The notes beneath the pieces were generated by a model. The model did no database searches, was not told the DNA's origin, and saw nothing but the letters and a program-made list of their open reading frames with translations. Positions 16,738 to 24,425 of a stretch of DNA of 64,000 nt are shown piece after piece (position 1 is the first letter of the stretch; each line of letters starts with the position of its first letter). Made by a program: the position numbers and the translations under genes. The DNA lies in NCBI GenBank assembly GCA_937873495.1, contig CALMXZ010000010.1, positions 1 through 64,000 on the forward strand. Reading direction: 5' to 3'. This stretch comes from an uncultured Trueperaceae bacterium. Its GTDB lineage: Bacteria; Deinococcota; Deinococci; Deinococcales; Trueperaceae.

Positions 16738-17493
16738 ATGAGACACTTCGAAGACTCGAACGCTTCCCGGGGCGCGCGCCGCCCTCGCGGCGGCTGGGCG
16801 AAGTGGGGCGCAGCGCTGGCACTGGCGGCCGCCGTCCTCTTGACGGCTTGTGACGCGAAGCGCGAAGCGGCTGGCGCCACCGCCGCGGACGCGGTGGCCG
16901 TCCACGCCGGGCACGCCGAGCACGCCGCGCAGCAGGCCCAGGAGCCGGATGCCCACGCCGGGCACGCCGGACACCAGGAGGCCCTCGCCGCCGCCGCGCT
17001 CCCAGGCACCTCGCTCTTCCATATGACCGGGGCGTTCACGGCTCAGGACGGGGCCGAGTTCAGGCTCCCCGAGCTGCGCGGCCACCCTTCCGTCGTCGTC
17101 ATGTTCTACGGCGACTGCACCACCGCGTGCCCGCTCCTCGTCAAGTCCGCGCAGGACATCGAGGCGGCCTTGCCTGCCGACGTCGCGGCCGCCACCCAGT
17201 TCGTGATGGTGTCGTTCGACACGGACCGCGACACGCCGGACAAGCTACGCGCCTACGCGGACGAGAAGGGCCTCGACAAGGACCGGTGGCACTGGCTGAT
17301 AGGTGGCCCGCTCCTCACGCGCCAGCTCGCCACGCTGCTCGGCGTCCAGTACCGCGACGGCGGCAACGGCGTGTTCGCCCACAGCAACCTGGTGACCGTG
17401 CTGGATGCCGACGGCGTTCCGACCGCCAGGCTCGAGGGCCTTGGGGTCGAGTTGGATCCGGCGTTGGCGGCGATCAGGGCCGCGCTCGACTGA
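16738..17493 (+). CDS. SCO1/SenC-family copper chaperone lipoprotein
   Basis: 251 aa; membrane-anchored thioredoxin-fold protein that delivers copper to extracytoplasmic copper enzymes, here most plausibly NirK or an oxidase CuA site. A lipobox LLTAC (Cys38) is followed by a histidine-rich linker with repeated HAGH units (about 56-80). The SCO motif FYGDCTTACP (Cys126, Cys130) and the distal ligand His in GVFAHSN (about 214) are all present. It begins ten bases after nirV stops. The HAGH linker is encoded by imperfect DNA repeats and may itself bind copper. Confidence 0.93.
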   Translation: MRHFEDSNASRGARRPRGGWAKWGAALALAAAVLLTACDAKREAAGATAADAVAVHAGHAEHAAQQAQEPDAHAGHAGHQEALAAAALPGTSLFHMTGAFTAQDGAEFRLPELRGHPSVVVMFYGDCTTACPLLVKSAQDIEAALPADVAAATQFVMVSFDTDRDTPDKLRAYADEKGLDKDRWHWLIGGPLLTRQLATLLGVQYRDGGNGVFAHSNLVTVLDADGVPTARLEGLGVELDPALAAIRAALD

Positions 17494-17547
17494 CGTAGGT
17501 AAGGCCCGCTCGCGCCGCGAACGGCCGAGGGGCCGCGAGGACGCCTG

Positions 17548-18513
17548 CTAGCCAACTCCCAGGCTCTTGAGCGCCGCTCGCACGTTCCCGCCATGCTCGC
17601 TCAACGCCGAGCGCGCCGTGCCGACGCCCACCCCGGCCTTGGCGCTGACTATGGCGCAGCGGATGTCGCCGTTCGCGGCCTCGAGCGCCGCGCCGGCCAC
17701 CGCCTCGCTCACCCCCGCCCCCTGGGCCACGATCTTCACCGCCCGCACGCGCAGCTTGGCGTTCACCGGCCGCATGCCCACCATCAGGTTCTCGTACGCC
17801 CCGCCGAGACGCACGAGCGCGGTGGTCGAGAGGGCGTTCAGGGCGGCCTTCTGCGCCGTGCCTGCCGCCAAGCGCGTGCTGCCGGCGAGGACCTCCGGGC
17901 CGGTCTCGAGCAGGACGCCGACGTGCGGGACCTCTAGGAGCGGCGTGCCGCGGTTGTTGGCGATGCCTACCGTGAACGCGCCGAGCTCCCTTGCGCGCCT
18001 CACCGCGGCGACCGTGAAGGGTGTTGCACCGCTCGCCGCGATGCCGACCACGGCGTCGCGCGGGCCGACCTTGGCGGCGTCGACGTCGTGCACGGCCGCG
18101 GCGACATCGTCCTCGGCCCCTTCCTTGGCCCGGCTCTGCGCCGCGTCGCCGCCGGCTAGGAGCGTCGTGGCGTCGTCGAACCCGAAGGTGGGAGCGAGCT
18201 CGGCCGCATCCTGGAGGCCGAGGCGCCCGGATGTGCCTGCCCCGACGTAGATGAGGCGTCCGCCCGACCGCAGCCGCTCCTCGACGCCAACCGCGGCGCG
18301 CTCCAGCTCGGGGATGGCGCGTTCGACGGCCTCTACGGCCCGCCGGTTCGAGGCCGTTATCGCCGTCAGGATGGCGCCGGTCGACCAGGCGTCGAGGCCA
18401 GAGTAGTCGGCGGCCGCCGCTTCCGTCTCGCCGGTCGCGACCGGCGCGACCGGCGCGAGGTGGCCGCCCTCGCGGTCGCCTGCGCTCACGCCCTCGCGCT
18501 CATCGGCCCTCAC
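17548..18513 (-). CDS. murQ: N-acetylmuramic acid 6-phosphate etherase
   Basis: Cleaves the lactyl ether of MurNAc-6-phosphate to give GlcNAc-6-phosphate and lactate, a cytoplasmic step of peptidoglycan sugar salvage. 321 aa from GTG 18513, which has GGAGG upstream and overlaps the stop of the preceding gene (GTGA). Seen: the SIS domain with LIYVGAGTSGRLGLQDAAELAPTFGFD, LAGGDAAQSRAKEGAEDD, VGIAASGATPFTVAAV and AGTAQKAALNALSTTALVRLG, then a C-terminal UBA-like helical tail. A GTG at 18489 would give 313 aa. It sits with a GntR regulator and opposite a peptide-type importer and NagZ. Confidence 0.95.
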   Translation of the reverse strand: MRADEREGVSAGDREGGHLAPVAPVATGETEAAAADYSGLDAWSTGAILTAITASNRRAVEAVERAIPELERAAVGVEERLRSGGRLIYVGAGTSGRLGLQDAAELAPTFGFDDATTLLAGGDAAQSRAKEGAEDDVAAAVHDVDAAKVGPRDAVVGIAASGATPFTVAAVRRARELGAFTVGIANNRGTPLLEVPHVGVLLETGPEVLAGSTRLAAGTAQKAALNALSTTALVRLGGAYENLMVGMRPVNAKLRVRAVKIVAQGAGVSEAVAGAALEAANGDIRCAIVSAKAGVGVGTARSALSEHGGNVRAALKSLGVG

Positions 18514-19490
18514 AGCGGCCCCTCCGCGCGCTGGTACGTGCGCCACACCCGCGCCCCGAGCTTGCCGTAGAAGGTCGTCAGCGTCGTCCAGTTGATCACG
18601 ACGTCCGTGAAGCCGCGTCCCTTCAGCCAGTCTGCGCCGGCCCTGACGATGGCGAGACCGAGCCCGCCCCCGCGGGCCGAGTCTGCCAGGCCGAGCGGTC
18701 CCATGCCGCCGACGCGCGCGCCCGGCGCCTGCACCGACCGGCGCCAGTAGAGCTGCGGGCCGACGAGCCGCTCGTCGCCCGTGAAGACGGCGCAGAACCC
18801 GGCGGTCGCCGGTGGGCCGCCGCGGCTCGCGTCGCGCTCGTCGACGAGGGTAAGGACGGTGCCGCCCGCGGCGAGGTAGGCGTCGACCTCGTGCGTCCAC
18901 CGGCCCGGGAACGCGCTCGCGACGAAGGCCAGCGCGCCCTCCTTGTCGTCGTCGCGCACGCGCCAGCCGGCGGGTAGTGGCGCGGTTGGCAAGGGGGGCC
19001 TTAGGTCGAGGATGAGGTCGTGCTCGGCGGCGGTGAAGCGCGCTCCGGCGCGCCTGGCCAGACGCCAGGCGGCGGCGGGAGCTTCCTGCGGCAGGCCGGG
19101 CAGGAGGTGGTTGGCCTCGCTGCCCAGCCTGAAACGCCTCGCCCCCGCCGCGCGCAGGCGCTCGGACAGCTCGGCCAACAGCCGCGTGCCGACGCCGTTG
19201 CCCTGCCAGGCGCCGACCACGGCGAGGAGCGCCACCCAGCCGACGTCGCTCGGCAGCCACGGCGCGGTCGGCAGGCGCCCGTAGGCCACCCCGATCAGCT
19301 CCGACCCCGCGAAGGCGCCGAGGAGTAGACGGGGGTCGTGGTGCGAGGCGAGGCGGTCCTGCCAGACGCGCTCCTCGAGGGGGTAGAGCAGGCCAGGCGC
19401 CCAGGCGGCGTTCCAGACCGCCGGCACCAGCCCGGCCTCGTCAGCGGTGAGCGTGCGGACGACGAGCTGGTTTGCTTGGCCGCCCGTCAC
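18510..19490 (-). CDS. Tandem GNAT N-acetyltransferase
   Basis: 326 aa with two GNAT-like halves. The first carries VALLAVVGAWQGNGVGTRLLAELSERLRAAGARRFRLG, a good acetyl-CoA pyrophosphate-loop motif (Q-x-x-G-x-G). The second has GFCAVFTGD, then MGPLGLADSARGGGLGLAIVRAGADWLKGRGFTDVVINW. Proteins of this layout acetylate small amines or amino sugars. It is locked into an operon by four-base overlaps with gntR upstream and murQ downstream, so its substrate may be an amino sugar or muropeptide, but that is inference. The GTG start at 19490 shares bases with the gntR stop. Confidence 0.8.
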   Translation of the reverse strand: MTGGQANQLVVRTLTADEAGLVPAVWNAAWAPGLLYPLEERVWQDRLASHHDPRLLLGAFAGSELIGVAYGRLPTAPWLPSDVGWVALLAVVGAWQGNGVGTRLLAELSERLRAAGARRFRLGSEANHLLPGLPQEAPAAAWRLARRAGARFTAAEHDLILDLRPPLPTAPLPAGWRVRDDDKEGALAFVASAFPGRWTHEVDAYLAAGGTVLTLVDERDASRGGPPATAGFCAVFTGDERLVGPQLYWRRSVQAPGARVGGMGPLGLADSARGGGLGLAIVRAGADWLKGRGFTDVVINWTTLTTFYGKLGARVWRTYQRAEGPL

Positions 19491-20233
19491 GAGGCCCTCA
19501 GGTCGAGGGCGAGGCGGTAGCTGTCGCCGCGGTACGCGCTGCGCACGTACTCGAACGGGCGCTCCTCGGCGTCGTAGGTCGTGCGCTCCAGGGCCAGCAC
19601 GGGCACGTCGCGGCCGATGCCGAGGGTGACGCTCTCCGCGCGCGTCGGCAGGCGGGCCCCGATCGTCTGGCGCGCCCGCACCGGCTTCACCCCGAACTGC
19701 TCCTCGAGGCTGCGGTAGAGCGAGCCGCGGAGCTGCAGGGCGTCGAGCGAGAGCCCGGACAGGTGGGTGGCGAGGTGCGCCTCCTGCAGCGCGAGCGCCT
19801 CGTCGTTCGCCGTGCGCAGCCTGGTCAGCCTCAGGACCGTCGTGCCCGGCTCGATGCCGAGGGCGGCCGCGGTGGCCTCGTCCGCCCCGATCTGTTCCGC
19901 CTTCAGGAGCTTCGTCCCTGGGCGTAGGCCGAGGCGTTTCGCCTCGTCCGTGAAGCCCGTGAGGCTGTCGATGATCTGCTCGACGCGCTGGCCGCGCACG
20001 TAGGTGCCGGAACCCTGCCGCTGCTCGACGCGGCCGTCCACCTCGAGCTCCTCGAAGGCCCGCCTCACGGTCATCCGCGAGAGCCCGAGGCCGAGCGCCA
20101 GGCCCCGTTCGGACGGCAGGGCGCTGCCCGGGGTGAGTAGGCCCGAGTCCATCGCGTGGCCGAGGGACTCCTTCAACTGCAAGTACGCTGGAGTCGGTAG
20201 GGCCTTGTCGATCTGGATGTCGGTGAGCCTCAT
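19487..20233 (-). CDS. GntR-family regulator with UTRA domain (HutC/NagR type)
   Basis: 248 aa. An N-terminal winged helix (LPTPAYLQLKESLGHAMDSGLLTPGSALPSERGLALGLGLSRMTVRRAFEELEVDGRVEQRQGSGTYV) precedes a UTRA ligand domain (VLRLTRLRTANDEALALQEAHLA, ERTTYDAEERPFEYVRSAYRGDSYRL). Members of this branch (NagR, DasR) sense GlcNAc-6-P or related sugar phosphates. As first gene of the gntR-GNAT-murQ operon and divergent from the importer/nagZ operon, it is the likely local regulator of wall-sugar salvage. TGGTCT-type half-sites lie inside both divergent promoters. The effector is inferred. Confidence 0.92.
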   Translation of the reverse strand: MRLTDIQIDKALPTPAYLQLKESLGHAMDSGLLTPGSALPSERGLALGLGLSRMTVRRAFEELEVDGRVEQRQGSGTYVRGQRVEQIIDSLTGFTDEAKRLGLRPGTKLLKAEQIGADEATAAALGIEPGTTVLRLTRLRTANDEALALQEAHLATHLSGLSLDALQLRGSLYRSLEEQFGVKPVRARQTIGARLPTRAESVTLGIGRDVPVLALERTTYDAEERPFEYVRSAYRGDSYRLALDLRAS

Positions 20234-20297
20234 GATCGCGGTTCTAGTCCTTCCGGGGCGCCCGGCGCCACCGAAGTCCGTTGCGGGTCGCACACTG

Positions 20298-20326
20298 AAT
20301 GTACCTCTGCTATACCAGTCGGTCAA
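20298..20326 (-). promoter_or_regulatory. gntR promoter with half-site in spacer
   Basis: Minus strand TTGACC (20326-20321), 17-base spacer, TACATT (20303-20298). The spacer contains ACTGGTATA (20319-20311), an inverted match to the ACTGGTCTA element in the divergent promoter, so the GntR protein probably represses its own gene here. Confidence 0.65.
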
Positions 20327-20381
20327 CGGTCTTGGCGGAACCCCGAGGTCGGCCCGCTTCCGGCGGCCCCGGCAGGCGCCC

Positions 20382-20410
20382 TTGCGGGTGGTCTCCAACT
20401 GGTCTATCCT
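20382..20410 (+). promoter_or_regulatory. Importer operon promoter with tandem TGGTCT sites
   Basis: TTGCGG (20382-20387), 17-base spacer, TATCCT (20405-20410). Two TGGTCT copies, 20389-20394 and 20400-20405, lie 11 bases apart, about one helical turn, inside the spacer. The motif resembles half of the TGGTCTAGACCA site known for DasR/NagR-type regulators. Confidence 0.6.
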
Positions 20411-20452
20411 GTGGGCGTACAACGGAGCAGCACGTAAGACAAGGAGGCACGA

Positions 20453-22219
20453 ATGCCGCGCAAGATGCTGATGACGCTTGCCCTCGCCACGGTGATCGCC
20501 GTGGGAGGCGCAGCCTTCGCCCAGCCCAAGGTAGTCAGCTACCCGGGCCTTGGCATGGAGCCGGGAACGGTCGGCGGGACCCTGACGCTCAGCTTGGCCG
20601 ACTCGCCCCCGACGTTCATGTACTACGGCCAGATCGACAACAACACGCAGACCCTCACGGGCGTCGTCTTCGACTCGCTCGTGGAGTTCAACCTCGAGAC
20701 GTACGCCATCGAGCCCGCGCTGGCCGCCAGCTGGGACGTTAGCGCCGACGGCACCGTCTACACCTTCCACCTGCGCGAAGGCGTCAAGTGGCACGACGGC
20801 ACGCCGTTCACCTCGGCCGACGTCGTGTTCACGTACACGCAGATCATCACCAACCCCGAAGCGCGCGCCGGCGACGCCGCCCAGTTCGTCTACACGGTCG
20901 ATGGCGAACAGCGCGCGGTCACGTTCGCCGCGCCCGACGACCACACGGTCGTCATCACGCTGCCTGCGCCGTCCGCCGCCTTCCTTCTCCAGCAGCGCTT
21001 CCCGATGATGCCGAAGCACAAGCTGCTCCAGTACTCCGTCGAGGGTGGCGCTGCCCAGGCCGACATCAACAACGCCTGGTCGACCGACACGGCCCTCAGC
21101 GACGTCGTCGGCACCGGCCCCTACAAGTACGACTCCTACGTGGCCGGCCAGAAGGTCGGGCTCGTGCGCAACGCCGACTACTGGAAGGTCGACGCCAACG
21201 GCACTTCCCTGCCCTACGCCGAGCGGCTCGACTACCTCGTCGTCCGCGGCAACGAGGCGCAGGCCGCCCAGTTCCTCGCCGGCAACCTCGACACGCTCAA
21301 CATCTCCGGCGCCCAGTTCCCCGACTTCAAGAGCCGCGAGGTGGCCGGCGCCGACTTCCGCGTGATCACGAGCCCCGCGCTCTTCGGCTCCCCGCCGCAC
21401 GTCGCCTTCAACTTCGACGACCCCACCTTCGGCGCCTGGTTCTCCGACGTGGCCTTCCGCCGCGCCATGGAGCAGGCCGTCGACCGCCAGCGCATCATCG
21501 ATGACGTCTACAACGGCCTCGCCGAGATCCCCGGCACCCCGACCGCCCCGGCCGACGGCACCTTCTACGAAGACACGAAGTCGTTGATGCTGCCGTTCGA
21601 CCTCGCGGCCGCCGGCGCCGCCCTCGACGCCCTCGGCATCAAGGACACCGACGGCAACGGCATCCGCAACGTGCCGGGCGGCAAGGACCTCGAGTTCTCG
21701 CTGACCTACAACGTCGACTCCGGCACCTTCACCGACATGGCCACGATCTTCCAGAACGACTTCGCGAAGATCGGCGTCAAGGCCAACCTCGTCGGCGTCT
21801 CCGGCTCCGCGCTCCTCGGCACGGGCCTCGCCGGCGACTACCAGGCGATCATCATCGCCCTCGGCAACCAGCCCGACCCGGAGCTCCGCAAGCCCATCTG
21901 GCAGCCGGGCGGCTCGCTGTACTACTGGCACCGCGCCACGCAGCCGGCCGAGCCGGGCGGCGCGCCGAACTTCGACGCCATGGCCACGTGGGAACGGCGC
22001 GTCTACGACATCTTCGACCAAGGCACCACGCTGGTCGACAGGGACGCGCGCGTCGCGCTCTACAAGGAGTGGCAGCGCCTCAACGCGGTGAACGTGCCGG
22101 TCATCATGGTGGCCAAGCCGGCCAACATCGCGGCCGTCCACGACCGCGTCGGCAACTACGTCTACAACCTCGGGGTCATCCCCGGCTACAACCCGGTCCC
22201 GCTCTACTACGTGAAGTGA
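20453..22219 (+). CDS. ABC transporter substrate-binding protein, peptide/nickel (family 5)
   Basis: 588-aa exported solute receptor. A signal peptide (LMTLALATVIAVGGAAFA) is followed by the SBP_bac_5 layout: TLTLSLADSPPTFMYYGQIDN, VYTFHLREGVKWHDGTPFTSADVVFT (the family signature), VVGTGPYKYDSYVAGQKVGLVRNADYWK and FRRAMEQAVDRQRIIDDVYNG. Such receptors bind oligopeptides, dipeptides or muropeptides. An AAGGAGG precedes the ATG. The two permease genes and nagZ follow, and the divergent operon encodes murQ, so a muropeptide or wall-peptide ligand is a reasonable inference. It is separated from the permease by a strong hairpin. Confidence 0.92.
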   Translation: MPRKMLMTLALATVIAVGGAAFAQPKVVSYPGLGMEPGTVGGTLTLSLADSPPTFMYYGQIDNNTQTLTGVVFDSLVEFNLETYAIEPALAASWDVSADGTVYTFHLREGVKWHDGTPFTSADVVFTYTQIITNPEARAGDAAQFVYTVDGEQRAVTFAAPDDHTVVITLPAPSAAFLLQQRFPMMPKHKLLQYSVEGGAAQADINNAWSTDTALSDVVGTGPYKYDSYVAGQKVGLVRNADYWKVDANGTSLPYAERLDYLVVRGNEAQAAQFLAGNLDTLNISGAQFPDFKSREVAGADFRVITSPALFGSPPHVAFNFDDPTFGAWFSDVAFRRAMEQAVDRQRIIDDVYNGLAEIPGTPTAPADGTFYEDTKSLMLPFDLAAAGAALDALGIKDTDGNGIRNVPGGKDLEFSLTYNVDSGTFTDMATIFQNDFAKIGVKANLVGVSGSALLGTGLAGDYQAIIIALGNQPDPELRKPIWQPGGSLYYWHRATQPAEPGGAPNFDAMATWERRVYDIFDQGTTLVDRDARVALYKEWQRLNAVNVPVIMVAKPANIAAVHDRVGNYVYNLGVIPGYNPVPLYYVK

Positions 22220-22238
22220 CCGCCTAGTTTCGCCCACC

Positions 22239-22272
22239 GGTCGGGCCGACACGCTCGTGTGTCGGCCCGACC
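22239..22272. repeat. 14-bp perfect hairpin between receptor and permease genes
   Basis: Arms GGTCGGGCCGACAC (22239-22252) and its exact complement (22259-22272) with a six-base loop. The position after a substrate-binding-protein gene is typical of stabiliser hairpins that allow excess receptor over permease. Confidence 0.65.
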
Positions 22273-22293
22273 TATCTAAACTGGGAGTATCTC

Positions 22294-23265
22294 GTGTTCG
22301 CCTACCTGATCAGGCGCGTCGCCATCATGATCCCGACCATCCTCCTGGTGTCGGTCGTGTGCTTCGTGGTCATCCAGGCCGCGCCGGGCTCCTTCACGGA
22401 CCGCTACCTCGAGGACCCGCGCATGGGGCCGGAGGCCGTGGCGCGCATCAACGCCCAGCTCGGCCTCGACAAGCCCCTCTATCAGCAGTACCTGCGGTGG
22501 ATCACCGGCATCGTCACGAAAGGCGACTTCGGCTTCAGCTTCTTCGCCAACCGCCCCGTCTCGACGGTGATCGGGGAGCGGCTCTTCTGGACCGTGGTCA
22601 TCGCGGGCATAACCATGCTGTTCTCGTGGGTCGTCGCGGTGCCCCTCGGCATCGTCACGGCGCTGCGGCGCAACGGCTTCACGGACGCCGTCTCGAGCTT
22701 CATCGGCTACGTCGGGCTCGCCGTGCCGGACTTCTTGATCGCACTCCTCCTGATTGCGCTCGTCCTGCAGACGGGCGGCACGCAGGTCGGCGGCCTCTTC
22801 AGCCCCAAGTACATCGGCGTGCCGTGGAGCTGGGAGAAGTTCCTCGACTTCCTCAACCACATGTGGATCCCGATCCTGGCCATCGGCACCACGGGCGTGG
22901 CGTCCGTCATGCGCCAGATGCGCGCCAACCTGCTCGACGTGCTCAACGCGGACTACGTGCGCACCGCCCGCGCCAAGGGGCTCTCCGAGCGGCGCGTCGT
23001 CAACCGCCACGCCGTGCGCACCGCCATCAACCCGCTCGTCTCCATGCTCGGCCTCAGCCTGCCCGAGCTCATCAACGGCACGATCATCGCCAGCATCGTG
23101 CTGAACCTCCCCACCATCGGACCGCTGCTCTACGACTCGCTCCTCGCCAAGGACCAGTACGTCGCCATGACGCTCCTGCTCCTGGCCAGCGCGCTCCTCA
23201 TGGTCGGCAACCTGTTGGCGGACGTCGCGCTCGCGTGGGTCGACCCGAGGATCCGCTATGACTGA
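22294..23265 (+). CDS. ABC transporter permease, DppB type
   Basis: 323-aa inner membrane subunit of the peptide importer. The N-terminus AYLIRRVAIMIPTILLVSVVCFVVIQAAPGSF is the characteristic first span of DppB/OppB, followed by GLDKPLYQQYLRWI. The cytoplasmic EAA loop is near DYVRTARAKGLSERRVVNRHAVRTAINPLV. About six spans are present. GTG start with GGGAG upstream. It overlaps the next permease gene by eight bases. Confidence 0.93.
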   Translation: MFAYLIRRVAIMIPTILLVSVVCFVVIQAAPGSFTDRYLEDPRMGPEAVARINAQLGLDKPLYQQYLRWITGIVTKGDFGFSFFANRPVSTVIGERLFWTVVIAGITMLFSWVVAVPLGIVTALRRNGFTDAVSSFIGYVGLAVPDFLIALLLIALVLQTGGTQVGGLFSPKYIGVPWSWEKFLDFLNHMWIPILAIGTTGVASVMRQMRANLLDVLNADYVRTARAKGLSERRVVNRHAVRTAINPLVSMLGLSLPELINGTIIASIVLNLPTIGPLLYDSLLAKDQYVAMTLLLLASALLMVGNLLADVALAWVDPRIRYD

Positions 23266-24370
23266 CGCGCCCCCCGCGACCCCCGCCATGCGCAAGCCGG
23301 ACGACGTCGGGCCCAGCCCGCTCCGCCTGGCCTGGCGCCGCTTCACGCGCTCGCGCACGGGCGTGCTTGGCGGCATCATCCTGCTGCTCCTCTACCTCGT
23401 GGCGCTCCTGGCGCAGTTCATCGCGCCCTTCGACGTGACCACGCAGCACCGGGCCGTCTACCAGCCGCCCCAACCCTTGAGCATCTGGTTCGAGGGGCGC
23501 CTCGCCTGGCCGCACACGTACGCCATGACCCAGGAGCGCGACCCCGTCACCTTCAGGCGCATCTTCGTCGCCGACGAGGAGCTGCCGCTGCCGGTGCGCC
23601 TCTTCGTCAAGGGCGAGCGGTACAGGTTCCTCGGCCTCTTCGAGACCGACAGGCACCTGTTCGGCGCCGTCGGCGGCGACTACTACCCGCTCGGCACCGA
23701 TCGGTTCGGGCGCGACCTCTTCTCGCGCATGCTCGTCGGCTCGCAGGTGTCGCTCACCGTCGGCCTCATCGGCATCCTCATCTCGTTCAGCATCGGCATC
23801 CTGGTCGGCGGCGTGAGCGGCTACTACGGCGGCTGGATCGATCAGGTCCTGCAGCGGCTCATCGAGGTGCTCCTGAGCTTCCCGCGCATCCCCATCCTCC
23901 TCGCGCTCGCCACCGTCATCCCCACCACCTGGCCGTCGACGGCCGTGTACCTTGGCATCGTCGCGGTGCTCGCCATCATCGGGTGGGCCGGCCTCGCGCG
24001 GGTCGTGCGCGGCCAGGTGCTGGCCGTACGGGAGACGGAGTTCGTTACGGCGGCCAAGGCCCTTGGGGTCCGCGACCTCACCGTCATCGTCAAACACGTG
24101 GTGCCGAACCTCACCTCCTACCTCGTCGTCGCGGCGACGCTCGCCCTGCCCGGCTACATCCTGGGCGAGAGCGCCCTGTCGTTCCTCGGCCTCGGCGTGA
24201 AGGAGCCCATGACGTCGTGGGGCCTCCTCCTCAAGGACGCGCAGAACTTCGAGTCGCTCCGGCTCTACCCGTGGCTCCTCGCGCCAGGGGCGCTCATCGT
24301 CCTCTCCGTCCTGGCCTTCAACTTCGTCGGCGACGCCCTCCGCGACGCCGCGGACGTCAGGTCCAGATGA
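23258..24370 (+). CDS. ABC transporter permease, DppC type
   Basis: 370-aa second permease. An N-terminal span (GVLGGIILLLLYLVALLAQFIAPFD) is followed by a long extracytoplasmic insert (about 60-140), as in OppC relatives that carry GTDRFGRDLFSRMLVGSQVSLTVGLIG. The EAA loop is TEFVTAAKALGVRDLTVIVKHVVPNL, and the C-terminal spans end in FNFVGDALRDAADVR. Together with the DppB-type subunit it forms the channel. No ATP-binding partner (DppD/F) is encoded in this operon or elsewhere in the window, so the motor must be supplied from another locus. Confidence 0.92.
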   Translation: MTDAPPATPAMRKPDDVGPSPLRLAWRRFTRSRTGVLGGIILLLLYLVALLAQFIAPFDVTTQHRAVYQPPQPLSIWFEGRLAWPHTYAMTQERDPVTFRRIFVADEELPLPVRLFVKGERYRFLGLFETDRHLFGAVGGDYYPLGTDRFGRDLFSRMLVGSQVSLTVGLIGILISFSIGILVGGVSGYYGGWIDQVLQRLIEVLLSFPRIPILLALATVIPTTWPSTAVYLGIVAVLAIIGWAGLARVVRGQVLAVRETEFVTAAKALGVRDLTVIVKHVVPNLTSYLVVAATLALPGYILGESALSFLGLGVKEPMTSWGLLLKDAQNFESLRLYPWLLAPGALIVLSVLAFNFVGDALRDAADVRSR

Positions 24371-24425
24371 GCCGAGCGCCAGTGGGCCGAAGCCCGACTC
24401 GGCCGCAGAGCGAGGTGACCGAAGC

